Shown here: positions 28,296 through 34,748 of the stretch, in pieces
How positions within the stretch are numbered: position 1 is the stretch's first letter
Layout: each line of letters starts with the position of its first letter
DNA from: DASUXA01 sp036378155
GTDB lineage: Bacteria > Actinomycetota > Actinomycetes > Mycobacteriales > Micromonosporaceae
Assembly: GCA_036378155.1 (NCBI GenBank)
Contig: DASUXA010000096.1
Span: 1 to 34,748 of the forward strand
Length of the DNA stretch: 34,748 nt
Reading direction: 5' to 3'
Program-made: the position numbers and the translations under genes
The notes under the pieces: generated by a model
Seen by the model: the letters and a program-made list of their open reading frames with translations, nothing else
What the model was told of the DNA's origin: nothing
Databases searched by the model: none

Positions 28296-29039
28296 TCAGA
28301 ACAGGGTAAGTTCGACTGCCTCCGTCACAGCGGGTATCGGACGTACCAGATCCGGGCCGTCGTTGCGAACGTCGCCGACGGCTGGACCGACCGGTCGGAT
28401 CTCGATCCCGTCGAGGAACTCGGGCGGCGGCGGGGCGAGGAGGTCCTCAGGCGGTACCGACCCGTCCAGCCAGACCCGCCAGCGCTGCGGAGGCAGCACG
28501 AGCGGCATCCGGTCGTGTACCTCGGCGAGCGGCCCGAGCGCGGGCATGGTCACCACGCTCGTGGTGAGCAGACGGTCGTCCCCGTCGCCCCATACCGACC
28601 ACAGCCCGGCGAAGGCGAGCACGGCTCCGTCCGCCGGGGTCATGAAGTACGCCTGCCTGCCCCGCGCTGCTCTCGGCGTCGGCGCAGCCGGCCCGGACGC
28701 GTCCTCGCGCCGACGCCACTCGTACCAGCCGTCCGCCGGCACCAGGCAGCGACGCCGCGCGAACGACGGACCGTACGCCCGCGAAACGGCGACCGTCTCA
28801 GCCCGCGCGTTGATCATCCGCGCGCCCTGCCGGGGGTCGCGCACCCACGGCGGTACCAGACCCCAACGCGCCACGCTCAGCACCCGCCCGCCCCGGCTCG
28901 CAGAACGCCGCACCATCGGTACCGGGTCGGTAGGCGCGACGTTGTACGCGGCCGTGAGCGCGTCGTCCGTGTCGTCGTCGGCGTCGAACAGCGCAGCCAG
29001 GTCGGCGGCGCTGCGGCTGGTGGCGTACCGCCCGCACAT
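28296..29039 (-). CDS. SOS response-associated peptidase (SRAP/HMCES-like)
   Basis: A 247-residue SRAP protein that forms a thiazolidine crosslink with abasic sites in single-stranded DNA and so shields them. The invariant residues are present: Cys2 exposed after Met removal (MCGRYA), Asn33 in YNVAPT, Glu107 in GWYEW and His175 in EVHDRMPLVL. The open frame runs far upstream in aroA antisense, but MCGRY fixes the start at 29039, since Cys2 is catalytic. TACGCT (29052-29047) is a near-leaderless -10. It is the Rv3226c counterpart and diverges from aroA, as in mycobacteria. Confidence 0.95.
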   Translation of the reverse strand: MCGRYATSRSAADLAALFDADDDTDDALTAAYNVAPTDPVPMVRRSASRGGRVLSVARWGLVPPWVRDPRQGARMINARAETVAVSRAYGPSFARRRCLVPADGWYEWRRREDASGPAAPTPRAARGRQAYFMTPADGAVLAFAGLWSVWGDGDDRLLTTSVVTMPALGPLAEVHDRMPLVLPPQRWRVWLDGSVPPEDLLAPPPPEFLDGIEIRPVGPAVGDVRNDGPDLVRPIPAVTEAVELTLF

Positions 29040-29108
29040 GCCGGTGAGCGTATCCCGGTGGGCGGGAGTCCACCGCCCCGCGAAACCGCCGGACGGCAGA
29101 CTTGACAG

Positions 29109-30404
29109 GTGCCGAATCCTCAACCGTGGGACGCGCCGGTCGCCGCCGGACCGGTACGTGGCGCCGTCCGGCTGCCCGGTTCCAAGTCGATGACCGCCCG
29201 CGCGCTCGTCCTCGCCGCCGTGTCGGTCGGGCCGAGCACCCTGCACGAACCGCTGCGCGCTCGGGACACCGAGTTGATGGCGGGGGGACTGCGCGCCATG
29301 GGCGCCCACGTGTCGACCCTCGACGACCGGCGCTGGCTGGTACGGCCCCGACCGCTCACCGGACCGGCCCACGTGCACGTCGGGCTCGCCGGTACGGTGA
29401 TGCGTTTCCTGCCGCCGGTCGCGGGGCTCGCCGACGGACCGGTGACGTTCGACGGTGACCCGAGGGCGCGGCAGCGACCCCTGCGTCCGCTGGTCGACGC
29501 GCTCGGCACGCTCGGGGTGCGCATCGATGCCGCACCGACCGGCGGGCTGCCGCTGACCGTGCACGGCGCCGGCTCGGTACCCGGCGGCGAGGTGACCATC
29601 GACGCGTCGGCGTCCAGCCAGCTCATCTCCGGGCTGCTGCTGGCCGCCAGCGACTTCGACCGGGGCGTCGTGGTGCGGCACGTCGGACCGCCGGTGCCGT
29701 CCGCGCCCCACCTGAGGATGACCGTGCACATGCTGCGCGCGGCGGGCGCGGGGGTGGACGACAGTACCCCGAACGTCTGGGAGGTCCAGCCGGGCAGGTT
29801 GGTCGGGCGCGCCTGGGACATCGAGCCCGACCTGTCCGGTGCGGCGCCGTTCCTCGCCGCCGCCCTCGTCACCGGCGGCGAAGTGACGGTACCGGGCTGG
29901 CCGCACGACACCACCCAGCCCGGCGACCGGTTGCGCGACCTGCTCACCGCGATGGGTGGACAGTGCTCGCTGTCCACGTCCGGGCTCACGGTCTGCGGCG
30001 GCGGTTCGGTACACGGTCTCGACGCCGACCTGTCCGAGGTGAGCGAACTGACCCCGGTGCTCGCCGCGCTGTGCGCGCTCGCCGACTCGCCGTCGACGTT
30101 GCGCGGCGTCGGACACATCCGGGGACACGAGACCGACCGGCTCACCGCCCTGGCCCGCGAACTCGGCGCCCTCGGCGCGGACGTCGAGGAACTGCCGGAC
30201 GGGCTGCGGATCCGACCGAGGGCGCTGACCGGCGGGACGTTCCGGACGTACGACGATCACCGCTTGGCGCACGCGGCGGCGGTCCTCGGGCTCGCGGTAC
30301 CGGGCATCGTGCTCGACGACGTCGCGTGTACCGCGAAGACGCTGCCCGAGTTTCCCGCGTTGTGGGCCTCTATGGTGAACGGGGAAGGAGGAGGCCAGCT
30401 CTGA
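29109..30404 (+). CDS. aroA: 3-phosphoshikimate 1-carboxyvinyltransferase (EPSP synthase)
   Basis: A 431-residue enzyme of the shikimate pathway joining shikimate 3-phosphate and phosphoenolpyruvate. Motifs are LPGSKSMTARALVLAA (22-37), GLAGTVMRFLPP (92-103), RQRPLRPLVDAL, ASASSQLISGLLLAA, the catalytic RGHETDRLTALA and TYDDHRLAHAAAVLGL. Relative to E. coli, the Asn of SKSxTNR is Ala and the Pro of GTAMRP is Phe (Phe100); an F at that place also occurs in other actinobacteria. GTG at 29109 with CAGACT (29097-29102) at leaderless distance. Its last codons encode the ribosome-binding site of rsgA. Confidence 0.96.
   Translation: MPNPQPWDAPVAAGPVRGAVRLPGSKSMTARALVLAAVSVGPSTLHEPLRARDTELMAGGLRAMGAHVSTLDDRRWLVRPRPLTGPAHVHVGLAGTVMRFLPPVAGLADGPVTFDGDPRARQRPLRPLVDALGTLGVRIDAAPTGGLPLTVHGAGSVPGGEVTIDASASSQLISGLLLAASDFDRGVVVRHVGPPVPSAPHLRMTVHMLRAAGAGVDDSTPNVWEVQPGRLVGRAWDIEPDLSGAAPFLAAALVTGGEVTVPGWPHDTTQPGDRLRDLLTAMGGQCSLSTSGLTVCGGGSVHGLDADLSEVSELTPVLAALCALADSPSTLRGVGHIRGHETDRLTALARELGALGADVEELPDGLRIRPRALTGGTFRTYDDHRLAHAAAVLGLAVPGIVLDDVACTAKTLPEFPALWASMVNGEGGGQL
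30384..30394 (+). promoter_or_regulatory. Strong ribosome-binding site that selects the rsgA start
   Basis: GAAGGAGGAGG is the best Shine-Dalgarno sequence in this region and ends six bases before CTG (30401). It lies within the aroA 3' end, consistent with translational coupling. Confidence 0.8.
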
Positions 30405-31480
30405 CCGCCAAGCGCCGGGAGTACGACGAAGACGACGTACGGGTCCGCCCCGGTCCGTCGTCGCGTCCGCGTACCCGGATCCGACCGCGCCACGAGGACG
30501 CGGCCGAGGGCATGGTGGTCGCCGTCGACCGCGGCAGGTACACGGTCGACCTGGGCGTGTCGCCCCGGGACGGCGGACGTCGACGCGAGGCTGACGCGGA
30601 CGGCGGTCGGTACCCCGTACGTCGGCGGCAGATCGTCGCCATGCGCGCCCGCGAACTCGGTCGACGCGGCACGGTCGTGGTGGGCGACCGGGTCGCGGTC
30701 GTCGGCGACATCTCCGGTACCCCCGGCAGCCTCGCCCGGATCGTGCGGGTCGCCGAGCGCTCGTCGGTGCTCATGCGCACCGCCGACGACGACGAATCGA
30801 GCCCGGAGGCGCGGGTCGAACGGGTCGTCGTGGCGAACGCCGACCAGCTCGTCATCGTCAGTTCCCTCGCCGATCCCGCGCCCAGGACCGGGTTCATCGA
30901 CCGGTGCCTGGTCGCGGCGTACGACGCGGACGTCGAGCCGCTGCTCTGCCTCACCAAGGCGGATCTCGCCGCGCCGGACGAGGTGCTCGCGTACTACGCG
31001 ATCCTGGACCTGCCGTACGTGCTGACCCGCCCGGACGAACCGCTCGACACCCTGGTCGACGCGCTGCGCGGGCACGCGTCGGTGTTCGTCGGACACTCCG
31101 GTGTCGGCAAGTCGACACTCGTCAACCGGCTGATCCCGGACGCCGGTCGCGCGGTCGGGGCGGTCAGCGCCGTCGGAAAGGGGCGGCACACGTCGTCCAG
31201 CGCGCTCGCGCTGCCGCTGGCGGACGGCGACGGTTGGATCATCGACACGCCGGGCGTGCGCTCGTTCGGGCTGGCCCACGTCTCCGCCGACAGTCTCCTG
31301 CACGGCTTTCCCGACCTGGTCGAAGGCAGCGTCGACTGCCCGCCGAACTGCGAGCACACCGGCACAGCCGGCGACTGCGGGCTGGACAAGCTGGTCGACG
31401 CGGGGCTCGCCGACGCGCGTCGGCTGGCGTCGTACCGGCGGCTGCTCGCCTCCCGACGCGGCGAGACGGGCTTCGAGTAG
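30401..31480 (+). CDS. rsgA: Ribosome small-subunit GTPase RsgA, probable CTG start
   Basis: A 359-residue circularly permuted GTPase that acts late in 30S subunit assembly. Order: OB-fold (about 35-120), G4 motif LTKAD (184-188), P-loop GHSGVGKST (231-239), DTPG (282-285) and the zinc site Cys313, Cys317, His319, Cys326. The family N-terminus (YDEDDVRVRPG..RPRT.IRP.HEDAAEGMV) begins within a few codons of 30401. No ATG, GTG or TTG is properly placed: the next in-frame ATG (codon 38) would remove conserved sequence, and a GTG at 30362 has no ribosome-binding site. CTG at 30401-30403 overlaps the aroA stop (CTGA) and sits six bases after GGAGGAGG (30387-30394). Confidence 0.93.
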   Translation: MTAKRREYDEDDVRVRPGPSSRPRTRIRPRHEDAAEGMVVAVDRGRYTVDLGVSPRDGGRRREADADGGRYPVRRRQIVAMRARELGRRGTVVVGDRVAVVGDISGTPGSLARIVRVAERSSVLMRTADDDESSPEARVERVVVANADQLVIVSSLADPAPRTGFIDRCLVAAYDADVEPLLCLTKADLAAPDEVLAYYAILDLPYVLTRPDEPLDTLVDALRGHASVFVGHSGVGKSTLVNRLIPDAGRAVGAVSAVGKGRHTSSSALALPLADGDGWIIDTPGVRSFGLAHVSADSLLHGFPDLVEGSVDCPPNCEHTGTAGDCGLDKLVDAGLADARRLASYRRLLASRRGETGFE

Positions 31481-31517
31481 CGTGCCGGACGATGCGCCGA
31501 GTCGAGCCCACACTCGC

Positions 31518-31600
31518 GGTGATGTACGCACATCTCCAGTTGGGTAAGCATCCCAGGACGCTTACATCACCACAGGTGTAGCGACATCACGAGGGTTGTC
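31518..31600. repeat. Dispersed palindromic repeat, copy D (compound)
   Basis: Starts GGTGATGTACGCACATCTCC (31518-31537), nearly palindromic and matching copy C. It is followed by GTAAGCATCC-CA-GGACGCTTAC (31544-31565, stem with one wobble), which resembles the hairpin of copy A, then GGTGTAGCGACATCACGAGG and GTTGTC, a decayed right half as in copy B. Lies between convergent rsgA and the DUF2087 gene. Confidence 0.8.
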
Positions 31601-31680
31601 GACCTGCCGGTACGTACCCAGTTCCGGCCCTGGCTCGGACCGGCGCCGTCCCAGCCGCCATCGGGACGGCGGACGCCCGC

Positions 31681-32220
31681 TCAGCTCACGTCGACGTACC
31701 CGCCGGTGCGCCAGTAGATGGCGTTCTCGCGGGTGAGCAGCGCCTCGTCGATCAGGTACCGGCGCACGCTGACGTAGTCGTCGTACCAGGCGCGCAGCAC
31801 CGCGTCGACGGCCCGTTCGGGGTACTTCACGCCCGGCTCGAAGCACGCCGCGATGTGTTCGAGGACGACTCGTCGCTTGCCGCGCGCAGCGGGTAGTTGG
31901 ATCAACCGACCGTCACGGACGAACGCCTTGAGGATCGCCGCCTTCTGGCGGTCGGGGTCGAGGGGTACGTCGGGTTCCGGCTCGGGCGCGAACTCGCGTA
32001 CCGCGTCCTTGAACATGCCGACGTCGGCGACCAGCCGACCGTCCTCGGTACGCACCGCTCCCCCGTGTTCCAGGCGGCGCAGCGCGCGTACCACCTCGCG
32101 CGCGGGCAGGCGGGTCAACTGGGCCACCTCGCCGGGCGTCGCGGCGCCCAAGGCGACAGCGGCGAAGGTCTTCAGGCGCTCCTCCTCGGCCAGCAGGCCG
32201 CACACGGCTTCCGGTCTCAC
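31681..32220 (-). CDS. DUF2087 protein with N-terminal winged-helix domain
   Basis: A 179-residue protein. Residues about 10-65 form an ArsR-like helix-turn-helix (TPGEVAQLTRLPAREVVRALRRLEHGGAVRTEDGRLVAD, shortened here to its core EVAQLTRLPAREVVRALRRL). Residues about 90-175 are the DUF2087 domain (KAFVRDGRLIQLPAARGKRR, FEPGVKYPERAVDAVL, YVSVRRYLIDEALLTRE, IYWRTGGYVDVS). Possibly a small transcription regulator; ligand unknown. GTG at 32220 with TAATTT (32232-32227) at leaderless spacing. Diverges from hisN. Confidence 0.85.
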   Translation of the reverse strand: MRPEAVCGLLAEEERLKTFAAVALGAATPGEVAQLTRLPAREVVRALRRLEHGGAVRTEDGRLVADVGMFKDAVREFAPEPEPDVPLDPDRQKAAILKAFVRDGRLIQLPAARGKRRVVLEHIAACFEPGVKYPERAVDAVLRAWYDDYVSVRRYLIDEALLTRENAIYWRTGGYVDVS

Positions 32221-32283
32221 GACCCGAAATTATCGCTCGCCCGTTCAGCGCCGCGCGCGTCACAGGTGGGCTAGGTTTCCGGC

Positions 32284-33087
32284 ATGGCCCGGTACGCCGA
32301 TGATCTCGCTCTCGCCCATGTGCTCGCCGACACCGCGGACGCCATTTCGATGGCTCGGTTTCGCGCGCTCGACCTGCACGTCTCGGCGAAGCCCGACCTG
32401 ACGCCGGTGTCGGACGCCGACACGGCGGTCGAGAAGGCGTTGCGCGCGACGCTGGCGAGGACCCGCCCGCGGGACGGCGTGCTGGGCGAGGAGTACGGGC
32501 TGACCGGCGCTCCCGCCGGGCAGGGCACCCGGCAGTGGGTGATCGACCCGATCGACGCGACGAAGAACTTCATCCGGGGCGTACCGATCTGGGGCACGCT
32601 GATCGCGTTGATGGACGGCGGCGACGCGGTCGTCGGCATGGTCTCCGCCCCCGCCCTGGGGCGGCGCTGGTGGGCGGCGACCGGTCACGGAGCGTTCGCC
32701 GGCAAGCACACCGCCGCCGCCACGCCGATCCACGTGTCCGGGGTGAGCCGCCTGGCGGACGCCTCCTTCTGCTACTCGTCGCTCGACGGGTGGGAGCAGA
32801 GCGGGCGGTTGCCGGCGATCCTCGACCTGATGCGCGACACCTGGCGCAACCGGGCGTACGGCGACTTCTACGGGTACATGCTGGTCGCCGAGGGCGCCGT
32901 GGACGTCATGGTGGAGCCGGAACTGTCGCTGTGGGACCTGGCGGCGCTGGTACCGATCGTCACCGAGGCGGGTGGGACGTTCACCGATCTGTCCGGTCGA
33001 CCGGGGCCGCTCGGCGGCAGCGCGGTCGCGACCAACGGCAAACTGCACGACGACCTGCTCGCGAGGCTGCGCCCGGACCTGCCCTGA
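32284..33087 (+). CDS. hisN: Inositol-monophosphatase-family histidinol-phosphatase
   Basis: A 267-residue metal-dependent phosphatase. Metal and catalytic motifs are GEEYG (Glu69, Glu70), DPIDATKNFIRGVP (88-101) and LSLWDLAALVPIV (near 220). The sequence TKPDLTPVSDAD-like (SAKPDLTPVSDADTAVE) and VLGEEYG closely follow the actinobacterial HisN group, which dephosphorylates L-histidinol phosphate in histidine synthesis; inositol monophosphatase is the alternative. ATG at 32284 with TAGGTT (32272-32277) exactly 12 bases before, no Shine-Dalgarno: leaderless. Confidence 0.9.
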   Translation: MARYADDLALAHVLADTADAISMARFRALDLHVSAKPDLTPVSDADTAVEKALRATLARTRPRDGVLGEEYGLTGAPAGQGTRQWVIDPIDATKNFIRGVPIWGTLIALMDGGDAVVGMVSAPALGRRWWAATGHGAFAGKHTAAATPIHVSGVSRLADASFCYSSLDGWEQSGRLPAILDLMRDTWRNRAYGDFYGYMLVAEGAVDVMVEPELSLWDLAALVPIVTEAGGTFTDLSGRPGPLGGSAVATNGKLHDDLLARLRPDLP

Positions 33088-33205
33088 CCGGCTCCGACCA
33101 GCTAGGTCGGCGGCGTTTGACCAGGTCGCGCCGTACCTGCTCGGTGCTGCCCGTCGGGCGGAGCCGGAATCGCCGGGACTCTTCGCGGCGGCTATCCTCG
33201 CTCGG

Positions 33206-34102
33206 GTGGCGTCCTCCGGTTGGCTGTTCCTCGCGGCGATGATCATCGCCTACGGGGTTGCCAACCTGCTGCAGTCCGTAGCCGCCGCGCGCACCAGACC
33301 GCACGACTCGTTCCACCCGGGCCTGCTGCTGCGCCTCGCCACGCACCGGACATACCTGGTGGGCATCGGCTGTCAACTCGTCGGCTTCGTCCTGGCGTTC
33401 CTGGCGCGCCGAGAACTGCCGCTGTTCCTCGTCCAGTCGGCGGTCGCCGCCGGCCTCGGCGTGACCGCCCTGCTCGGCGTGGTACTGCTGAAATGGCGGC
33501 TGCCCCGGGCGGAAGTGGCGCTGCTCGGCATGCTCGGGGTGGGGATCTCGTCGCTGGTGCTCGCCGCGCGTCCGGCGCCGTCCCGGCAGATCGGTCTCAC
33601 CGGAATCATCACGTTGGCGGTGACGCTCGTCGGGGTGGGTGCCGCCGGCTTCTTCGCGGCACGGCTGCGGGGCGCGCCCGGCTCGGTCGGGCTGGGTTCG
33701 CTCGCCGGGCTCGCGTTCGGCGCGGCAGCGGTCGCGTCCCGACCGCTGGCCAGCGTCCATGATCCCGACCGGTTCCTCGCCGACCCACTGTTGTACCTGC
33801 TCATCGCCCATTCGCTGGTGGGTCAGCTGCTCCTCGGGTTGGCGATGCAACGCGGTTCGACGACCGCGGCGGTCGCCTCGATGGACGCCGCGTCCGCCGC
33901 GCCCGCCGCGGTGATCGGACTGCTCTTCCTCGGCGACGAGATCCAGCCGGGTCGCGGGTGGATGGCGGGGCTGGGGTTCGCGATCACGCTGTGCGCGGTG
34001 ATCGGATTGAGCCGGTACGCCGAACCGCAGCACCACTGCGACCACCAGAAGGCACGGGTACCGGAGCTGGTGGGACAACGAAGATCGGTGACCGCCGACT
34101 GA
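33206..34102 (+). CDS. DMT-superfamily (EamA-like) permease
   Basis: A 298-residue membrane protein with about nine or ten hydrophobic segments, for example SGWLFLAAMIIAYGVANLL, LVGIGCQLVGFVLAFLA, LFLVQSAVAAGLGVTALLGV, GIITLAVTLVGVGAAGFFA and MAGLGFAITLCAVIGLS. The two-fold repeat and the late motif APAAVIGLLFLGDEIQPG are typical of DMT/EamA exporters. Substrate unknown. GTG at 33206; TATCCT (33193-33198) gives a start within a base of it. The C-terminal tail is charged and cytoplasmic. Confidence 0.85.
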   Translation: MASSGWLFLAAMIIAYGVANLLQSVAAARTRPHDSFHPGLLLRLATHRTYLVGIGCQLVGFVLAFLARRELPLFLVQSAVAAGLGVTALLGVVLLKWRLPRAEVALLGMLGVGISSLVLAARPAPSRQIGLTGIITLAVTLVGVGAAGFFAARLRGAPGSVGLGSLAGLAFGAAAVASRPLASVHDPDRFLADPLLYLLIAHSLVGQLLLGLAMQRGSTTAAVASMDAASAAPAAVIGLLFLGDEIQPGRGWMAGLGFAITLCAVIGLSRYAEPQHHCDHQKARVPELVGQRRSVTAD

Positions 34103-34191
34103 ACGCGGACAGCGGGACCGTACCCGGACCGGCGGTGGAACCGTCACCATGTCCGAATGGCAGGTAACGCGCGCACCCGGGACCACGTCCG

Positions 34192-34748
34192 ATGAGCGGC
34201 GAAGCGGTACGGGTCGAACGCTCCGGTCCGGTCGTCACCGTGATCCTGGACCGACCCGAGGTACGCAACGCGGTCGACCGGGCGACGGCGCAGGCGCTGA
34301 CGGACGCCTTTCGCGCCTTCGACGAGGACGACGCCGCCCTGGTCGCGGTGCTGTGGGGGGCGGGCGGCACGTTCTGCTCCGGTGCCGACCTGCGCGCGAT
34401 CGCGGCGGGACAGCCGAACCGCGTCGAGCCGGACGGTGACGGACCGATGGGTCCGACCCGGATGACGCTCGGCAAACCGGTGATCGCCGCGGTCAGCGGG
34501 TACGCGGTCGCAGGCGGGCTGGAACTCGCGCTGTGGTGCGACCTGCGGGTGGTCGAGGAAGACGCCGTGTTCGGGGTGTTCTGCCGGCGCTGGGGTGTAC
34601 CGCTGGTCGACGGCGGGACCGTCCGCCTGCCCCGGATCGTCGGTCTCGGACGCGCGCTCGACATGATCCTCACCGGTCGCCCGGTCGACGCGTCCGAGGC
34701 GTACCAGATGGGCCTGGCGAACCGGGTCGTGGCGACCGGTACCGCCCG
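34192..34748 (+). CDS. Enoyl-CoA hydratase/isomerase (crotonase) family protein, cut by window end
   Basis: The first 185 codons of a crotonase. VTVILDRPEVRNAVDRATAQ is the family start, WGAGGTFCSGADLRAIA forms the first oxyanion-hole half with CoA binding, and KPVIAAVSGYAVAGGLELAL the second (AGGGLEL-type) with Glu in GGLELAL. GVPLVDGGTVRLPRIVG lies at the usual second catalytic Glu position, but Asp replaces Glu (LVDGG), as in several actinobacterial crotonases. It acts on acyl-CoA thioesters in fatty-acid or ring degradation; exact reaction unknown. ATG at 34192; no strong ribosome-binding site, possible -10 TAACGC at 34165-34170. Confidence 0.92.
   Translation, partial: MSGEAVRVERSGPVVTVILDRPEVRNAVDRATAQALTDAFRAFDEDDAALVAVLWGAGGTFCSGADLRAIAAGQPNRVEPDGDGPMGPTRMTLGKPVIAAVSGYAVAGGLELALWCDLRVVEEDAVFGVFCRRWGVPLVDGGTVRLPRIVGLGRALDMILTGRPVDASEAYQMGLANRVVATGTA

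Noticed and set aside
28296..30272. SRAP gene extended to a 658-residue protein
   Set aside because: The extension is antisense to aroA, and SRAP activity needs Cys2 right after the initiator Met at 29039.
1..34748. tRNA, rRNA or known riboswitch
   Set aside because: No cloverleaf-type sequence, rRNA motif or conserved riboswitch core was found on reading both strands; a covariance-model scan would be needed to exclude small ones.

Overview
The window is chromosomal DNA from a high-GC (about 70%) Gram-positive bacterium of the Actinomycetota. The markers are two WhiB proteins, the thiol-stress pair SigR/RsrA, a PdtaS-type histidine kinase, a nickel superoxide dismutase with its SodX peptidase, the tiny ribosomal protein bL37, and very frequent GTG starts with leaderless-looking promoters. 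Genus cannot be fixed from sequence alone; a Micromonosporales-type organism would fit. No phage, transposase, CRISPR array, tRNA or rRNA was seen. About 36 protein genes are supported, two of them cut by the window edges.

Layout. 1-3566: the start of a tryptophan 2,3-dioxygenase gene (minus), then the overlapping pta-ackA pair for acetyl-CoA/acetate interconversion; ackA carries an in-frame 27-bp tandem repeat. 3547-10337: a DUF4097-type lipoprotein, a secreted alpha/beta hydrolase, an MDR oxidoreductase, a large secreted beta-rich protein and NAD(P)-malic enzyme. 10338-12678: a repeat-rich spacer running into sodX, then sodN, a GNAT enzyme and an orphan anti-sigma kinase. 12683-14613: a small membrane protein, a diacylglycerol kinase and whiB1 with two CRP-like sites. 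14808-18165: a sulfur operon, leader peptide > sulfite reductase > APS reductase > sirohydrochlorin chelatase. 18262-25077: pdtaS, a DUF2785 protein, a SIS-domain protein with a palindromic operator, a DHA2 efflux pump with its divergent TetR regulator, a GNAT enzyme and a biotinyl/lipoyl carrier. 25203-28142: bL37, rsrA, sigR, a hydrolase and a second WhiB protein. 28296-34748: SRAP peptidase, aroA-rsgA, a DUF2087 regulator, a HisN-type phosphatase, a DMT permease and a cut enoyl-CoA hydratase.

The gene set whiB1 - pdtaS - biotinyl protein - rsrA/rshA - sigR/sigH - SRAP - aroA - rsgA matches the Rv3219-Rv3228 neighbourhood of Mycobacterium tuberculosis as I recall it, with a sulfur cassette and an efflux block inserted.

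The most notable non-coding signals are: (i) a perfect SigR-type promoter (GGAAT-N18-GTT) about 200 bases upstream of sigR, with an upstream GTG start that would give a 51-residue longer SigR; (ii) a family of palindromic repeats that occupies all four convergent intergenic gaps longer than 100 bp and no other place noticed; (iii) GTGA-N6-TCAC (CRP-like) sites before whiB1 and at -41.5 of the malic enzyme promoter; (iv) a cysteine-containing leader peptide before the sulfite reductase operon; (v) repeat-built protein segments in AckA and SodX; (vi) a likely CTG start in rsgA.
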